64,000 bases of DNA from Sebastes aleutianus (lineage: Eukaryota; Chordata; Actinopteri; Perciformes; Sebastidae). A program made the position numbers and the translations under genes. The stretch lies in NCBI GenBank assembly GCA_916700875.1, contig CAKAKS010000004.1, forward strand, positions 17,533,444 to 17,597,443, written 5' to 3'. The notes below the pieces were generated by a model. It did no database searches and was not told where the DNA came from. It saw only the letters and a list, made by a program, of their open reading frames with translations. This document shows positions 50,368 to 60,726 of the stretch, piece by piece (position 1 is the first letter of the stretch; the number at the start of each line of letters is the position of its first letter).

Positions 50368-53300
50368 ATGGTGAGCCACAACCCAGCCCGCGCTGTGCTC
50401 ATGCTTGTTGGATTTTTTGTCTTTTTAATCTCAATTACGCTCAACTCTCTGTCAGGATTCGGTGCTAAATCAGGTGAATATTTGTCAGATAAATCAAATC
50501 AGCTGAAGGTTTCGTTAAGGCGTGAATAATAAACTGTGCCTCTCTTGATACAGGTGTTTTCCTGCAGAGCACAGAGGATGTGACAATCAAGTATACGACT
50601 CCCATAACTCCTGCTCCGTGGGCTCTGTTTGTCTGGGATTTCATTTATATTTGGGTTCTTGCCATGTTCATATACTTTTTAGTGGGGCTCTGCAGAAGGT
50701 AGAGCAATTTTTCATATTTCCATGCATAATTTACAGGAGATTATAATGTTTAATAGCCGCATTACACGGCGTAAATGTGCCTGTTTCTTAATACTTTTAT
50801 CTCATCCTGTTGTATTATTGCATGCAGCAAATCACTCCATACAGTCCGTAGGCAATTTAGTCTTCCTCTGTGCGCTCATTCACATGTTGCAGATTGCTCT
50901 GACTTTATATGAAAGAGTCTGATTATTTCCCCACTGGCACAATTTGTTTGTCGTGGTGTGTTTTTCTCTCCCAGATAAAACAATATTGTCCTTCCTCTTT
51001 GCAGGAGCGCTTATGACTGGATGTATACCACGCCAGCAGTGCTGCCCTATGGATTTCATGTCTCCCTCATCATCGATATTTGCTTGAACATTACATGGTT
51101 GTTTCTGTTTGACAGAGAGTAAGTGTGTGAGTTCAGGAAAAACATGATTAACAGCTGTATTTTCTGACAGTTTAAACATCTGCTTTTCTGTGTGTGTGTG
51201 TGTGTGTGTATAGGTTGTTGCTGCCGGTGCTGATAATCTCAACACTCATGACGTTCACCGATTACATGATCCTATTTTTCTCCTGTCATGGACTGAAGAT
51301 CTATGGAGCCTGGTTGAACAAATATCACAACATAGACCTCTGGCTCATCAGAATACTGGTAAAATTATATCAAAGCTTTTTTTTTTCTGTTTATGGACTT
51401 TGAAATAGATATATATATATATATATATTTTTTTTTACATCTCCACTTGGCTTCAAAGGGAATAATGTGTTAAAAAAGGAGGAAGGAAGTCTTTGGTTTA
51501 CAGACACTGTGATTAAAAAGCTTGTAAAAACAGTAATACATTCACACATTCAGCAAACAAAAGGTGCTCTTTGGAGTGAAGAGCTACACATTTGCAAAAA
51601 TACATAAATCCAAGGTGGGTTTGAGTATAGCAAAGATTAAAAAGCCAGACTGTAACACCTACAAAGTACATGTTTTGGCAGTGGCCTTCAACAGGGCAGG
51701 GTTTTAACCTTTAGTACTTGAACATTTACTGCCTTTTATTTCCCTCCTGTTACATATGAGAACATCATTATATTCTGATTCTTACTGTATTGCCTTGGAA
51801 AACATAATCCATATTTGAAAGCATAAAAACTGTCCATAATGTATCCTTATAAGCAACTTTCTTAGAAAGTTGTAAATAGCCCTGTGCGTTTCGACCAGGG
51901 ACCAGGGACTAAATTAAGTCCTGGGGACATTTTACGAGTCTTTTTTACCCCCCTAAAAAAGGCCTTGGTCCAGGGGTAGTACGTTCTGAAGGTACCAGAC
52001 CTTTCATAAACAGAGAAGTACTCTAGTATCGATTTAGGACGAAGGGGGAATATTTTTCTTTGTTTGATAACACTGCACAATTTAGGATTTGCCGTCGGCT
52101 TACCGACTCATAAAAAAAAAGAAAAAGAGAGAGAGAGATCGCTCTTAGTTCAATTTTCCTCCTCTGCATTTCATTCATTACATCCGACATGCATCAGTTA
52201 ATATTGTCGTAGTGAGACGAAACGTTTATTTTTTCAACGTGTTTTTGAGATTAAACAGGCGGACACACTGAACTGCAGGCAGCAGAGTGTGTTTACTACT
52301 GTTAGCACTAGAAATCCTCGTCCCATGTCATGTTGCTTTCACATACATCAGTGGACTAGTATGCCTAATCTTTGCAGGCGGAAACACAGACAACAGGGGG
52401 CTGGAGGAACCTTTTAGTTCCTTGAAAATTAGTTCCTGAACTAACTAAAACACTGAAAATTGTACGGCTGTCCTCGACCAAAGAAATTCTTAGTGGACTA
52501 ACACTCGACACACGACTAATCGATTAGTTGATTTAATCAACAGATCTGTGAAACAGTTTCTCCACAAAAAAAATCTCACAAAAGCACCACTTTAAATCTT
52601 GTGTTACCAGAGATGTACCATACGTTTTTTAGAATTTAGTCATTCAACATGAAAAAAGCATAAAAAGCGACTAATAGACTAAAAAAATCTGAGTCGACTA
52701 AGACCAAAATGACCAATTAGTCCACTAACAGGTGGCAGCCCTAGAAAATTGTGCATCTCCAAATTTGTTGAATTCGAATTTTTTAGTATAACTGAAGGAT
52801 TAGATATTCCTTTATGGGTTGAGAAAAGTCTCCTGCTTCTTAAACTAAATAAGATATTTAAAAACTCATGGGAGCCTTTATGCTAAGATAAGATAAGCAG
52901 CTGCTAGCTGTAGCTTTTTAATGTACAGACATAAAAGTGGTAACGATTCTCTGCAAAAAAAAAAAAGCGAATAAGCGTTTTTCTGAAAATGTCAAATTCC
53001 TTTAGAGTGACATTTTACCATGCAGTCAGTAGCATTTGTTAAATCCCACTGCACACTGCTGACACACTATAAGGTTAAAGAAGCCAGCCACTGCTCCATC
53101 ACCCATATCTAAAGAGGGAATTCTCGGCCAAACTGCCCAGTCCTACTGGCTGAGCAAAGTCTGTGCACAAGGCGACTGTGGTCTGAGATTAGGAGGTTAG
53201 AAGCAGCCGAGTCAGGCCGTAGCAAAAAACCCTGAGATTGGTTTCCACTGGCTCTTTGCATTGCACTTGACATTAAAGAAGAGGTAGATAAGGTCACGTG

Positions 53301-54062
53301 ACAGACCAGCATCCTGTACAGTAAACTGTTAGGATTAGGATATTGGTCATAGCTTTACATGCTTTTTGAAGTCTTCTTTCATTGTATTGAATCAGGTGCT
53401 AAATGGAATAGCGGTATATGCAACATGGGGGACTCTCTCCACTCTACTCAACCTGACGATATACTTGCAGTATCAGACAGAAACCTCTAGATGTGACTGT
53501 GCAATGCTGTCGCTGCTGCTGCTTCTGATGGAGCTGTTGGCCTGGTAAGTCTGTACCCCACGCTGCTTTCTGTCATTAAGCCGTCGCTGTTTTTCCTCTC
53601 CCGAGAGAAGATACATGAGCAAAAGGAAGCCAAATCTTTTGTTTTTGTGTCTCTTTTTGCTCCCAGGTTCCTGTTAGAGAATTTCTACCTTGATGAGCAT
53701 GTGCGTTATATTGTGACCATCTATCCCGTTGTTATCGTGTGGTTGACAGGCACCCTGAGCAATTCTGGCTCTCCTGGAAGTCACATTTACATCTTTGCAG
53801 GTTTGACACTGAGGGATATTAACACTACACACCTTCCAATATACTTTTGTTGCATTTCTCTGTACACTGTTCATTGATTAATGTAGATATATAATCTCCT
53901 CTTCCCTCTTCAGCTTCGATCCTGGCTATTTCCTGCGTCATGTTTGTGGCACGCATCGCCCTGGTCACATGGAAGCATCACAAACGGCCGCTTTACAGTC
54001 CCAGTGGACCCAGTATGTCACCAGTGGAAATAGCTTTGAGACAAAGAACACTCTTTTTATGA
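50368..54062 (+). CDS. Gene A: eight-helix membrane protein, TspO/tryptophan-rich-sensory-like, 313 aa, seven exons
   Basis: Exons assembled by hand: 50368-50473, 50554-50698, 51005-51118, 51214-51358, 53396-53544, 53667-53800, 53914-54062. All introns are GT-AG, phases 1,2,2,0,2,1, and the frame closes at TGA 54060-54062. The start ATG lies in a strong context (CACCATGG). Hydrophobic segments fall near residues 8-30, 60-82, 101-118, 122-145, 165-193, 205-225, 234-252 and 259-283; the tail is short and basic. Motifs: TPAPWALFVWDFIYIW at 54-69, LNITWLFLFDRE at 111-122 and NGIAVYATWGTLSTLLNL at 173-190. These recall the 'P-x-W-x-F-x-x-x-W-x-x-Y', 'N-x-x-W' and 'W-x-T-x-A-T-x-x-N' stretches of bacterial tryptophan-rich sensory (TspO/MBR-like) proteins; the link is inference. 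From memory it belongs with fish si:ch211-161h7.5-related proteins. Substrate, location and function are unknown. Its paralogue follows 1.4 kb downstream on the same strand. Confidence 0.9.
51189..51208 (+). repeat. (TG)10 directly before the exon 4 acceptor of gene A
   Basis: Ten TG units occupy the place of the polypyrimidine tract; they are followed by TATAG and exon 4. UG-rich runs next to acceptors are bound by TDP-43/CELF-type proteins and can weaken exon inclusion, the known example being CFTR exon 9. Any effect here is inferred. Confidence 0.9.
51880..52445. repeat. Probable repeat in intron 4 of gene A
   Basis: The left part contains 'gaccagggaccagggactaa' and 'aagtcctggggac' and the right part 'ggaggaaccttttagttcc' and 'ttagttcctgaactaac'. 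The edges are weakly inverted, reminiscent of fish Harbinger-type MITEs. Boundaries are uncertain. Confidence 0.45.
52463..52743. mobile_element. hAT-like MITE with a perfect 8-bp target duplication, intron 4 of gene A
   Basis: The 281-bp unit starts TACGGCTGTCCTCGACC and ends AGGTGGCAGCCCTA. Both flanks are GAAAATTG (52455-52462 and 52744-52751). Inside are repeated 'gactaatcgattagt' and 'agtcgactaagacc' words. It has no coding capacity. It enlarges intron 4, by far the longest intron of the gene at about 2.0 kb. Confidence 0.88.
52820..53010. repeat. Dispersed repeat fragment in intron 4 of gene A
   Basis: Contains 'tttatgctaagataagataa', 'agcagctgctagctgtagct' and 'gcgaataagcgtttttctga', a fish repeat of the same family as the outer element at 41958-42295. 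Confidence 0.65.
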
Positions 54063-54179
54063 AAAGTAGCTTAGAATGTAAATATTATAATTCATGTGTT
54101 AATACTGAAACAAACATGAAAACCAAAACACTTGTACATTACACCTCTCATAAAAAATGAATCTGCAGCTTCTTTAACA

Positions 54180-54185
54180 AATAAA
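54180..54185 (+). terminator. Polyadenylation signal of gene A
   Basis: AATAAA lies 118 bases after the stop codon of gene A and is the first canonical signal downstream. Confidence 0.6.
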
Positions 54186-55427
54186 AGAAAAAAATGGAAG
54201 GAAAAAGGAAGTCATTCATGTTTTTTTAAGAATTTTTGAAGGATTTTTTTTAAATAATAATGTTTTTTACGATAAAAAGAAATAACATTACGCTGATCAA
54301 ATGGTGAGTTCATAAGAATGCTAAGAAAGGGGAGTGATTTAAACAGTCAGAAAATAGAATAAATGTTGTGAGGCATAAGGATATCAAAACTGTAATAAAA
54401 TAATTGTAAAGCCAAATAATGGTATAAGACAGAATATTCCAAAATAAAAAGTCAAGTTGTTTGGTTTAGAAAATGTCAGAAAATGCCCAAGATGACGTCC
54501 TCAAATATTTTGTTTTGTCCACAAATCAAAGATATTCAGTTTACTGTCATAGAGGAGTAAAGAAACCAGAAAATATTCACATTTAAGAAGCTGCAATCAG
54601 AGAATTTTTACCCTTTTTTCTTAAAAAAAATACTCAAATCGATTATCAAAATAGTTGGCGACTAATCGATTAATCATTGCAGCTCTAGATTTATTTAAAA
54701 GGAGTCGACGTTTCGGTCACAAGGATCTTTCTCAAGATATAACCTCAAAAGAAGTATATTCCAACATGGAAATAAGATACAGTTTTTCTTCGGATTAAAC
54801 AAACAACATATAACTTGTTAGAGAAGATTTTATCGCCCGGCTCTCCCTTGGCTGCTTCTGAAATAAACAACCTATTCAAGGCTGAAACTCAAAAAAAACA
54901 TTTTTTATAACCAATCAATTGGTTAGTGAATAAAATGTCAAACAAAATGTGTGAATAACATAACACAATTTTTTCAGAGCACAAGGTCACATCTTCAAAC
55001 TGTTTACTTTTTCTCAACCCAAGGTACAACAAGTTTATAGTAAAAGTGCAAAGAAAAGCAGCAAATCCTCACACTTGAGAAGCTGGCATCTTTGCTTCAC
55101 AAATGACTTCAACTAATCACTTATCAGAATTGTTTTTTAATCGTTTTTATGTTAATCGACTCAATAAATCGCCTAATCCTTTCAGCACAAACGTATCCCT
55201 GTGATAAGTATCTCTGGTACTGAGTGAAAACTGTTATGCACACATGTATCAACTGAGGCGTCCTAATGTCAGCACCTGATGCACGCTGACCAATTACAGG
55301 GCATTGCGAGTGTAATCAAAGACATACCATAAAATTGAACAGGACATGCAACGATCCAAAGTCCAAAATATTACATTGCGGTGACAAATATTGTGCCTTA
55401 CAGTCTCCTGAGCTGCAGTCAGACATT
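54186..55427. other. Spacer between genes A and B, partly repeats
   Basis: About 54465-54690 is an inverted copy of the 'agctgcaacgattaat' repeat, ending 'cgattaatcattgcagctct'. About 55040-55200 is a second fragment of the same family. The remaining 230 bp before the gene B start codon should hold its promoter and 5' UTR; I see no clear TATA box there. Confidence 0.65.
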
Positions 55428-58221
55428 ATGGAGAGGTCCGAGATGTCTCGGCTCTCAGTGAAATACAGTAACCATGTAGTGATACATGCTGGGAGTGTCA
55501 TCCTGGCTGTCGTTGCTCAGGTGATCTCATCCATCTTCTGTAGCCTGGCAAAGGAAAGCAGCGTGCCCAATGGTGAGTGACACCGCTGAATATTTCAATC
55601 ATTTAATCATGCCAGAAGATCGTATTCAGAGCTTTACAATGTGGGAATTGTTGGTTTGTAATATGATAGTAAATGTGTTGTCTTGTGTCATATGATATTG
55701 TGGGTTTGTTTTCAATGTGATGATGTTAAAGTTTGCAGGGGCTTGAAGCTAGCATGTTTACTTCTTACCTAAAGACCTTTGCCCTGACGGTCATGTCATG
55801 TCATTTCTGCAAGCTATTGACCTGGATCGAGGCCAATGAAACGAACTAGAACACACACACACACACACACACTTCACAATCTAGACTGACAGTCTGAAAT
55901 ATAAAATGTGATGTGTTTTGTTTTACAGTGCTTTAAGGAGAGTGATCCTATTAATGCCCCAGCTACATTGTGTCACTGTCTTGACATTTCTAATATACTT
56001 TAACCAAGCATCAGTGATTTTGTATTTTTTTTTTCTTGGCCCTCAGCTCTGTTTCAGACCTCATCCAGGAATGTGTCTGAGACCTTCCCGCTGGAGGTGA
56101 CTATGGACTGGTGGTCTGACACTTACTGGATTATGGTTGACTTGTGGTCTAAGGCTTGGCTTTTGTATGCAGTGGTCAGCCTGTTTAAAAGGTAGCATGA
56201 GTGGTGTCTTTAAAGCTTTATACAATGCCAGGGTAAAGTGAGGTTTACCAGAACTTCTATTATAATCCTTAAATGTGCTAAATACATGAATGGGAGCATT
56301 TCTATTGCCTCTGCACGGCTCACAACATGGGCGACAGCTGAGCTGGTGGCTCGTAGCTTACGGTGCTAACAGCGCTAACGGTGAAAACAACAGCAACACA
56401 GCAGACAGAGCTAACAGTGTTACCCTGGGGGCGACCGGAGGGTGGGTGCTATGCTTCCACGACGGCGCCGTCGGGTCGGGACGGCGTTATCAGCTGTAAC
56501 CGCCGAATGAGCACAGTGCAGAGCTAGCCAGTGGGGCACGCTCACATACACGAACATACACTAAAAGCAGGTGCAGCCGGTCTGGCTATGTCAACAAAGT
56601 ACAGAGAAGCTTGGATTACAACACACAGACTTCATTCTCTGCTCAGGTAGATTTAGGTTTACAGTGCAACCAAACAAACTCATGTTGTACATATGCATAT
56701 AGTCTATTTAAATCCAAGGCAGGAACAGCAGACCCCGCCGCTAATGATGAAAACTACTATAGACCTTTTCAAATTTGACAACATAAACATTCTAATGGGC
56801 ACGGCAGTAGTATTGCTTACTATTATTTTCATACTAAGGTTACGGACATACTAAAATATCTCACATTTGCAATGTTTGCAACTGTGAAACGGTCTATAGA
56901 AATATAATTACGGAATGTAAATACACTGAATGGCTATTGCTGACTGTAAATAGAATCAACAATGGGGTTTGATTTAATGTAAATCTCAAGGGTTATAATT
57001 TATATTATGTGATCAGACTGTTATTATTTCATCTGCAGAAATGTCCTTGGTCCGGAGATCCACCCCCCACTATTTTATCTGATGTGGACCTTGCTTAACA
57101 TTGCAAGGATGTGCAGCATGCCTCTGTGGTACAGACAGTAAGTAGCACCAATGCTCTTATACTGCAGCACACAAAGAATTAATGTGTGCACACAAGCAAT
57201 CACAGCTGCTGTTGCTTTCCGCAGCGATATACTTGGAGCCGTCATACTCGGGTGGATTCTGCCAGTCCTCAGCTTCTACATGCTCTACATGTCCCACTCT
57301 AACCTCAACAAGCACAAAGCCTGGCTCGCCATTAACAACCCTAGCGTGATCTCGTGGACACGTTACCTGGTGAGACCACTCAATTACCAAAGATCATTGT
57401 AGCAACATTTTATTTGTATTCTGTAATAAACCTACAATGATTAATCGTCAACTATTTTGAGTCATTTAAAAAAAAAAAAGTCAAAATTCTCTGATTCCAG
57501 CTTTTTAAATGTGAATATTTTCTGGTTTCTTTACTAAATTGAACATGTCACCATCATGAGTTGTGTCCATAAATGCTTTATCATTTGATGCAGACCCAGA
57601 ACGGCTTGACGGTGTTCGCCTGGTGGACTCTGTTGAACGCCGTGGTGGGTCTTGGCGTCGTGCTCAAGTACAAAGCTGGTGTGCCGGACCCACTGATCAG
57701 CACCATCGTCCTCACCATAGTCTTCTTGTTCATTATAATCTGGTAAGGACAAAAGATTAAAGGAATGTCTGATTTTGCCTTTTGCTTATTAATAAATGAC
57801 TTAAAATGTTGCAGGTTCATCCTACAGATCTTCCTGTTAACCAAGTACATGCGCTACACATTCAGCGCTTACGCCATTCTCGTTCTGGGCCTGGGCGCGA
57901 TGTTCACCAGAAGCTACCGTGTCCACGACCTCGCTGCAAACACAGTCTATTGTGGTAAGACGTCACCTCAGAGTGCAGATGTTGAATCAAATGTGTCTAT
58001 TTTATTGTGAAAGTTGACTCTGTCCTCTCTTATCTTTAGGGTTCCTTATGCTCCTGATAACCATCATGAGCTGGATCCATCTGATCTCTGCATGTTTGCA
58101 CGTGGATAAGTCGAGCAAACCTGTCGCCACGGAGCCCAATGGGACATTTGAGGGCTTTGAGACAGTCTGGCACACAAACCTCGGAAGTGACGATGTCAAG
58201 AAAGACATCTGCAAAATCTGA
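55428..58221 (+). CDS. Gene B: eight-helix membrane protein, tandem paralogue of gene A, 334 aa, seven exons
   Basis: Exons: 55428-55572, 56047-56191, 57039-57137, 57225-57369, 57594-57742, 57815-57954, 58040-58221. All introns are GT-AG with phases identical to gene A, and exons 2, 4 and 5 have equal lengths in both genes. The start is the first in-frame ATG (A at -3, G at +4); a second lies five codons on. Hydrophobic segments fall near residues 17-38, 74-95, 106-125, 133-153, 180-201, 212-236, 243-259 and 272-293. Exon 2 aligns with gene A without gaps at roughly a quarter identity, keeping three Trp columns (gene B W71, W76, W82) and the final basic residue. Also shared are AWL in exon 4, NG-x-x-V at 181-185, and W-x-TLL near 188-192. 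The P-A-P-W motif of gene A is absent. The 40-residue tail is polar and acidic (FEGFETVW, GSDDVKKD) and has no counterpart in gene A. A sequon, NVS at 57-59, lies between helices 1 and 2. Function unknown. Confidence 0.9.
56269..56660 (+). repeat. TTAA-type repeat, family 3, copy 1, in intron 2 of gene B
   Basis: Starts TTAAATGTGCTAAATAC and shares 'gggagcatttctattgcctc', 'tggctcgtagct', 'acggtgctaacag' and 'cagtggggcacgctcacat' with 62654-63097. The right inverted end of that copy is not found here, so this copy is truncated. The 69-codon open frame is part of the repeat. Confidence 0.75.
57427..57545 (+). repeat. Fragment of the 'gctgcaacgattaat' repeat in intron 4 of gene B
   Basis: 'caatgattaatcgtcaacta' then 'tctgattccagctttttaaa' and 'tgtgaatattttctggtttc', ending about 50 bp before the exon 5 acceptor. 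Confidence 0.7.
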
Positions 58222-58229
58222 GTTCATGT

Positions 58230-58235
58230 AATAAA
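58230..58235 (+). terminator. Polyadenylation signal of gene B
   Basis: AATAAA starts eight bases after the TGA codon; a further ATTAAA/AATAAA pair lies at about 58244-58253. The 3' UTR would be very short. Confidence 0.6.
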
Positions 58236-58253
58236 AGAAAACAATTAAATAAA

Positions 58254-59549
58254 TCAACTTATGTGCACTTTACATTAATCACCAAGAGGGGGCAGCATAT
58301 ACTCACTCCACACTGAGAATGTGATGTGACAAACGCAGCTCTGTTGTACCAGAAGATGGCACAGTGGCTCAAGCTTTTATAGGGATTATTACTATATTGA
58401 GTACATGAGTCAAAACTAAATTTCATTGATTAAAAAAAATTAAAATAAAAAGAATACTATCCAGTGTGGTTCATACTATTTTTTGTGTTTTTGAGGCCTA
58501 AATTGATCTCTGTCTTTGTTCAAAAATTAATGCACACTTTAACTTTTAATATAAGCTGCACCAGGGTTATAAAACCATAATAGCTTTGTTTTTTTCTACT
58601 CATAATCATGATTAACAACAAACAAAGTTCATTAAAAACCCTCTCTGCGTCCCTCTCTGCGTCCCTCACTGTGTCCGTGACGTGATACAGCAGCAGAGAT
58701 AATCACACATGCTCAAGTTTATAAGTACCCTCTTTCTTGATGCGGCTTTAAAAGAACGGAATATCAAACATGCCCGATGGCTGCGAGCACGACCTTTGAT
58801 GAGGATGCGGCGCTGAATAGAGCCCAACGTCTGATGAAAGCAGCAGAGAAAAAAAAAAGAAAAGGACAATAGGGATACAATGAATGTGTCTACGGATGGA
58901 CATGCTGACCGCACAGCCGAGCAAATTGGTCTCCATCTACGGCATGGTTTTGTTCACTGGGACAAATACAGAAATTGAATGCAACAGGGGCTTTTTTCCC
59001 TTATTTCCATATAATCACATTGGTCCAGTAGGATCATTAATTGATTAATTTATAACAAACTATATAAACCATAATGTTGCTTTCCCCCTGCTGTCAGTGA
59101 AGTGTTATTTTGGTGTTTACAGACAGACATTAGATTGCCAAAGTGCCTTCTGCTGTGGGGTTGATGTCTGTGACCCGGATCATAAACTCACATTGGCAAT
59201 TTATTCGACTGCCTCATTTGGGGAAAATCCTGCAGAACGTTATTATCTCCGGCTTCATAATGCAGAACTGATTCGCTTTCAGGGTCGTCGCCGAAAAGAG
59301 GCCTCGTGTGAGCACACAGGAGTGGAAAATCACTAATTACAAATCAGATCACTGTAATTTAGTTTTGTGTATATTTTTGAGCAAGTAATTCTGCTTCCAG
59401 AAACATTCATTTTGATGGAATAGTACACTCGTTTGGAATTGAAGAGCTGCCTGCGTGATCATATTGTGGTTCAATAAGGAGGATTTCCCATTCAAGTTTG
59501 ATTAAAACCTCTTTTTACACCTTAAGGAAATTTGTTGGAAAGTTTTAAG
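58254..59549. other. No clear gene; 59097-59336 is open and unusual
   Basis: A 79-codon plus-strand frame at 59097-59336 is Cys-rich at its start and follows a pyrimidine-rich CAG acceptor-like site. I recognise no domain and see no donor. It could equally be a conserved non-coding element or chance. At about 58641-58668 'cctctctgcgtc' is repeated in tandem. Confidence 0.45.
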
Positions 59550-60726
59550 TTAAGGTGAAGCGATAAACTGATCAATTGATTGGTTTTAAAAGTGAATATT
59601 TTCTGGTTTTCTTGGTCTTGAATGGTTTTGGACTGTCTTTTTGGAAAGTATTTGAGAAATCTTGATTAACAGTATCTTGATAAATTGTTGATTCATCTTT
59701 TGAGTAATTTTTAAGTCCAAATAGCAAAAATTACAGGTTCCAGCATTTTAAATGTGAATATTTTTTTGATTTTTTGGTGTTCTATTATAGTAAACTGAAT
59801 ATGTTTGGGGTTTGGACTGTATTCTGGACAGTATTTTGATATTAATTAAACCATTTATGTAAATATTAAGCAAAAATGGCAAAAAAAATACTGGTTCCAG
59901 CTTCTCAAATGTGAATATTTTCTGTTTTTTGTGGTCTTTAATGATAGTAAACTGAATATGTTTGGGGTTTGGATTGAATTTTCATAATTGATTAACCATT
60001 TAAATAATTTTTAAGCAAAAATGGCAAAAGAAATAAAAAGAAATTCACTGGTTCCAGCTTCTCAAATGTACTTATTCTCTGGTTATCTTGCTCTCCTATT
60101 ATAGTGAACTGAATATATTTGAGTTTTGGACTGTATTTTGACAGTATTTTGATAATAAATTAACTATTTAAATAATTTTTAAAGCAAAAATGGCCAAAAT
60201 GTACAGGTTCCAGCTTCTCAAATGTGAATATTTTCTGGTTTTCTTGGTCATCTATGAGAGCAAACTGAATGGTTTTACAGTATTTTGATAATTGATTAAT
60301 CTTTTAAGTAATTTTTAAGAACAAATAGAAAAAAATTCACTTGTTCCAGCATTTTAAATGTGAATATTTTCTCATTGTATTGATCTTCTACTATAGTAAA
60401 CTGAATATGTTTGGGTTATGGACTGTATTTTGATAACAAATTAACCGTTTATGTCATTTTTAAGCAAAAACAGCAAAAGGTGAACTGGTTCTAGCTTCTC
60501 AAATGTGAATATTTTCTGGTTTCCTTGGTCTGTTATTATAGTATAAACTGATTATTTTGGGGTTTTGAACTATTTTCCGGACAAAACATGACATTTTAAA
60601 ATGTCACCCCTGGGCTCTAGGAAATTATGACACTTTTTTTTTCTTTTTTTTGCCATTTCCTGGCATTTCATTGAACAAGTGATTAACCAATTAATCAAGA
60701 AAATAATCGTTAGTTGCAGCAACTAG
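59550..60726 (+). repeat. Dispersed repeat with an internal seven-fold tandem expansion
   Basis: The outer parts belong to the 'gctgcaacgattaat' family (left 'gtgaagcgataaactgatca', right 'ataatcgttagttgcagcaa'). Inside, a unit containing 'ggttccagcttctcaaatgt', 'gaatattttctggttttctt' and 'agtaaactgaatatgtttgg' occurs seven times. The 'gaatattt' landmark (or its variant) falls at about 59593, 59755, 59912, 60069, 60235, 60361 and 60506, giving a period of 126-166 bp. Normal copies (for example 29882-30200) carry the unit once. Confidence 0.85.

Noticed and set aside
55335..55427. An N-terminal extension of gene B by 31 residues
   Set aside because: The extended frame begins at TTG, not ATG. 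The first in-frame ATG is at 55428 in good context and gives an N-terminus comparable to gene A.
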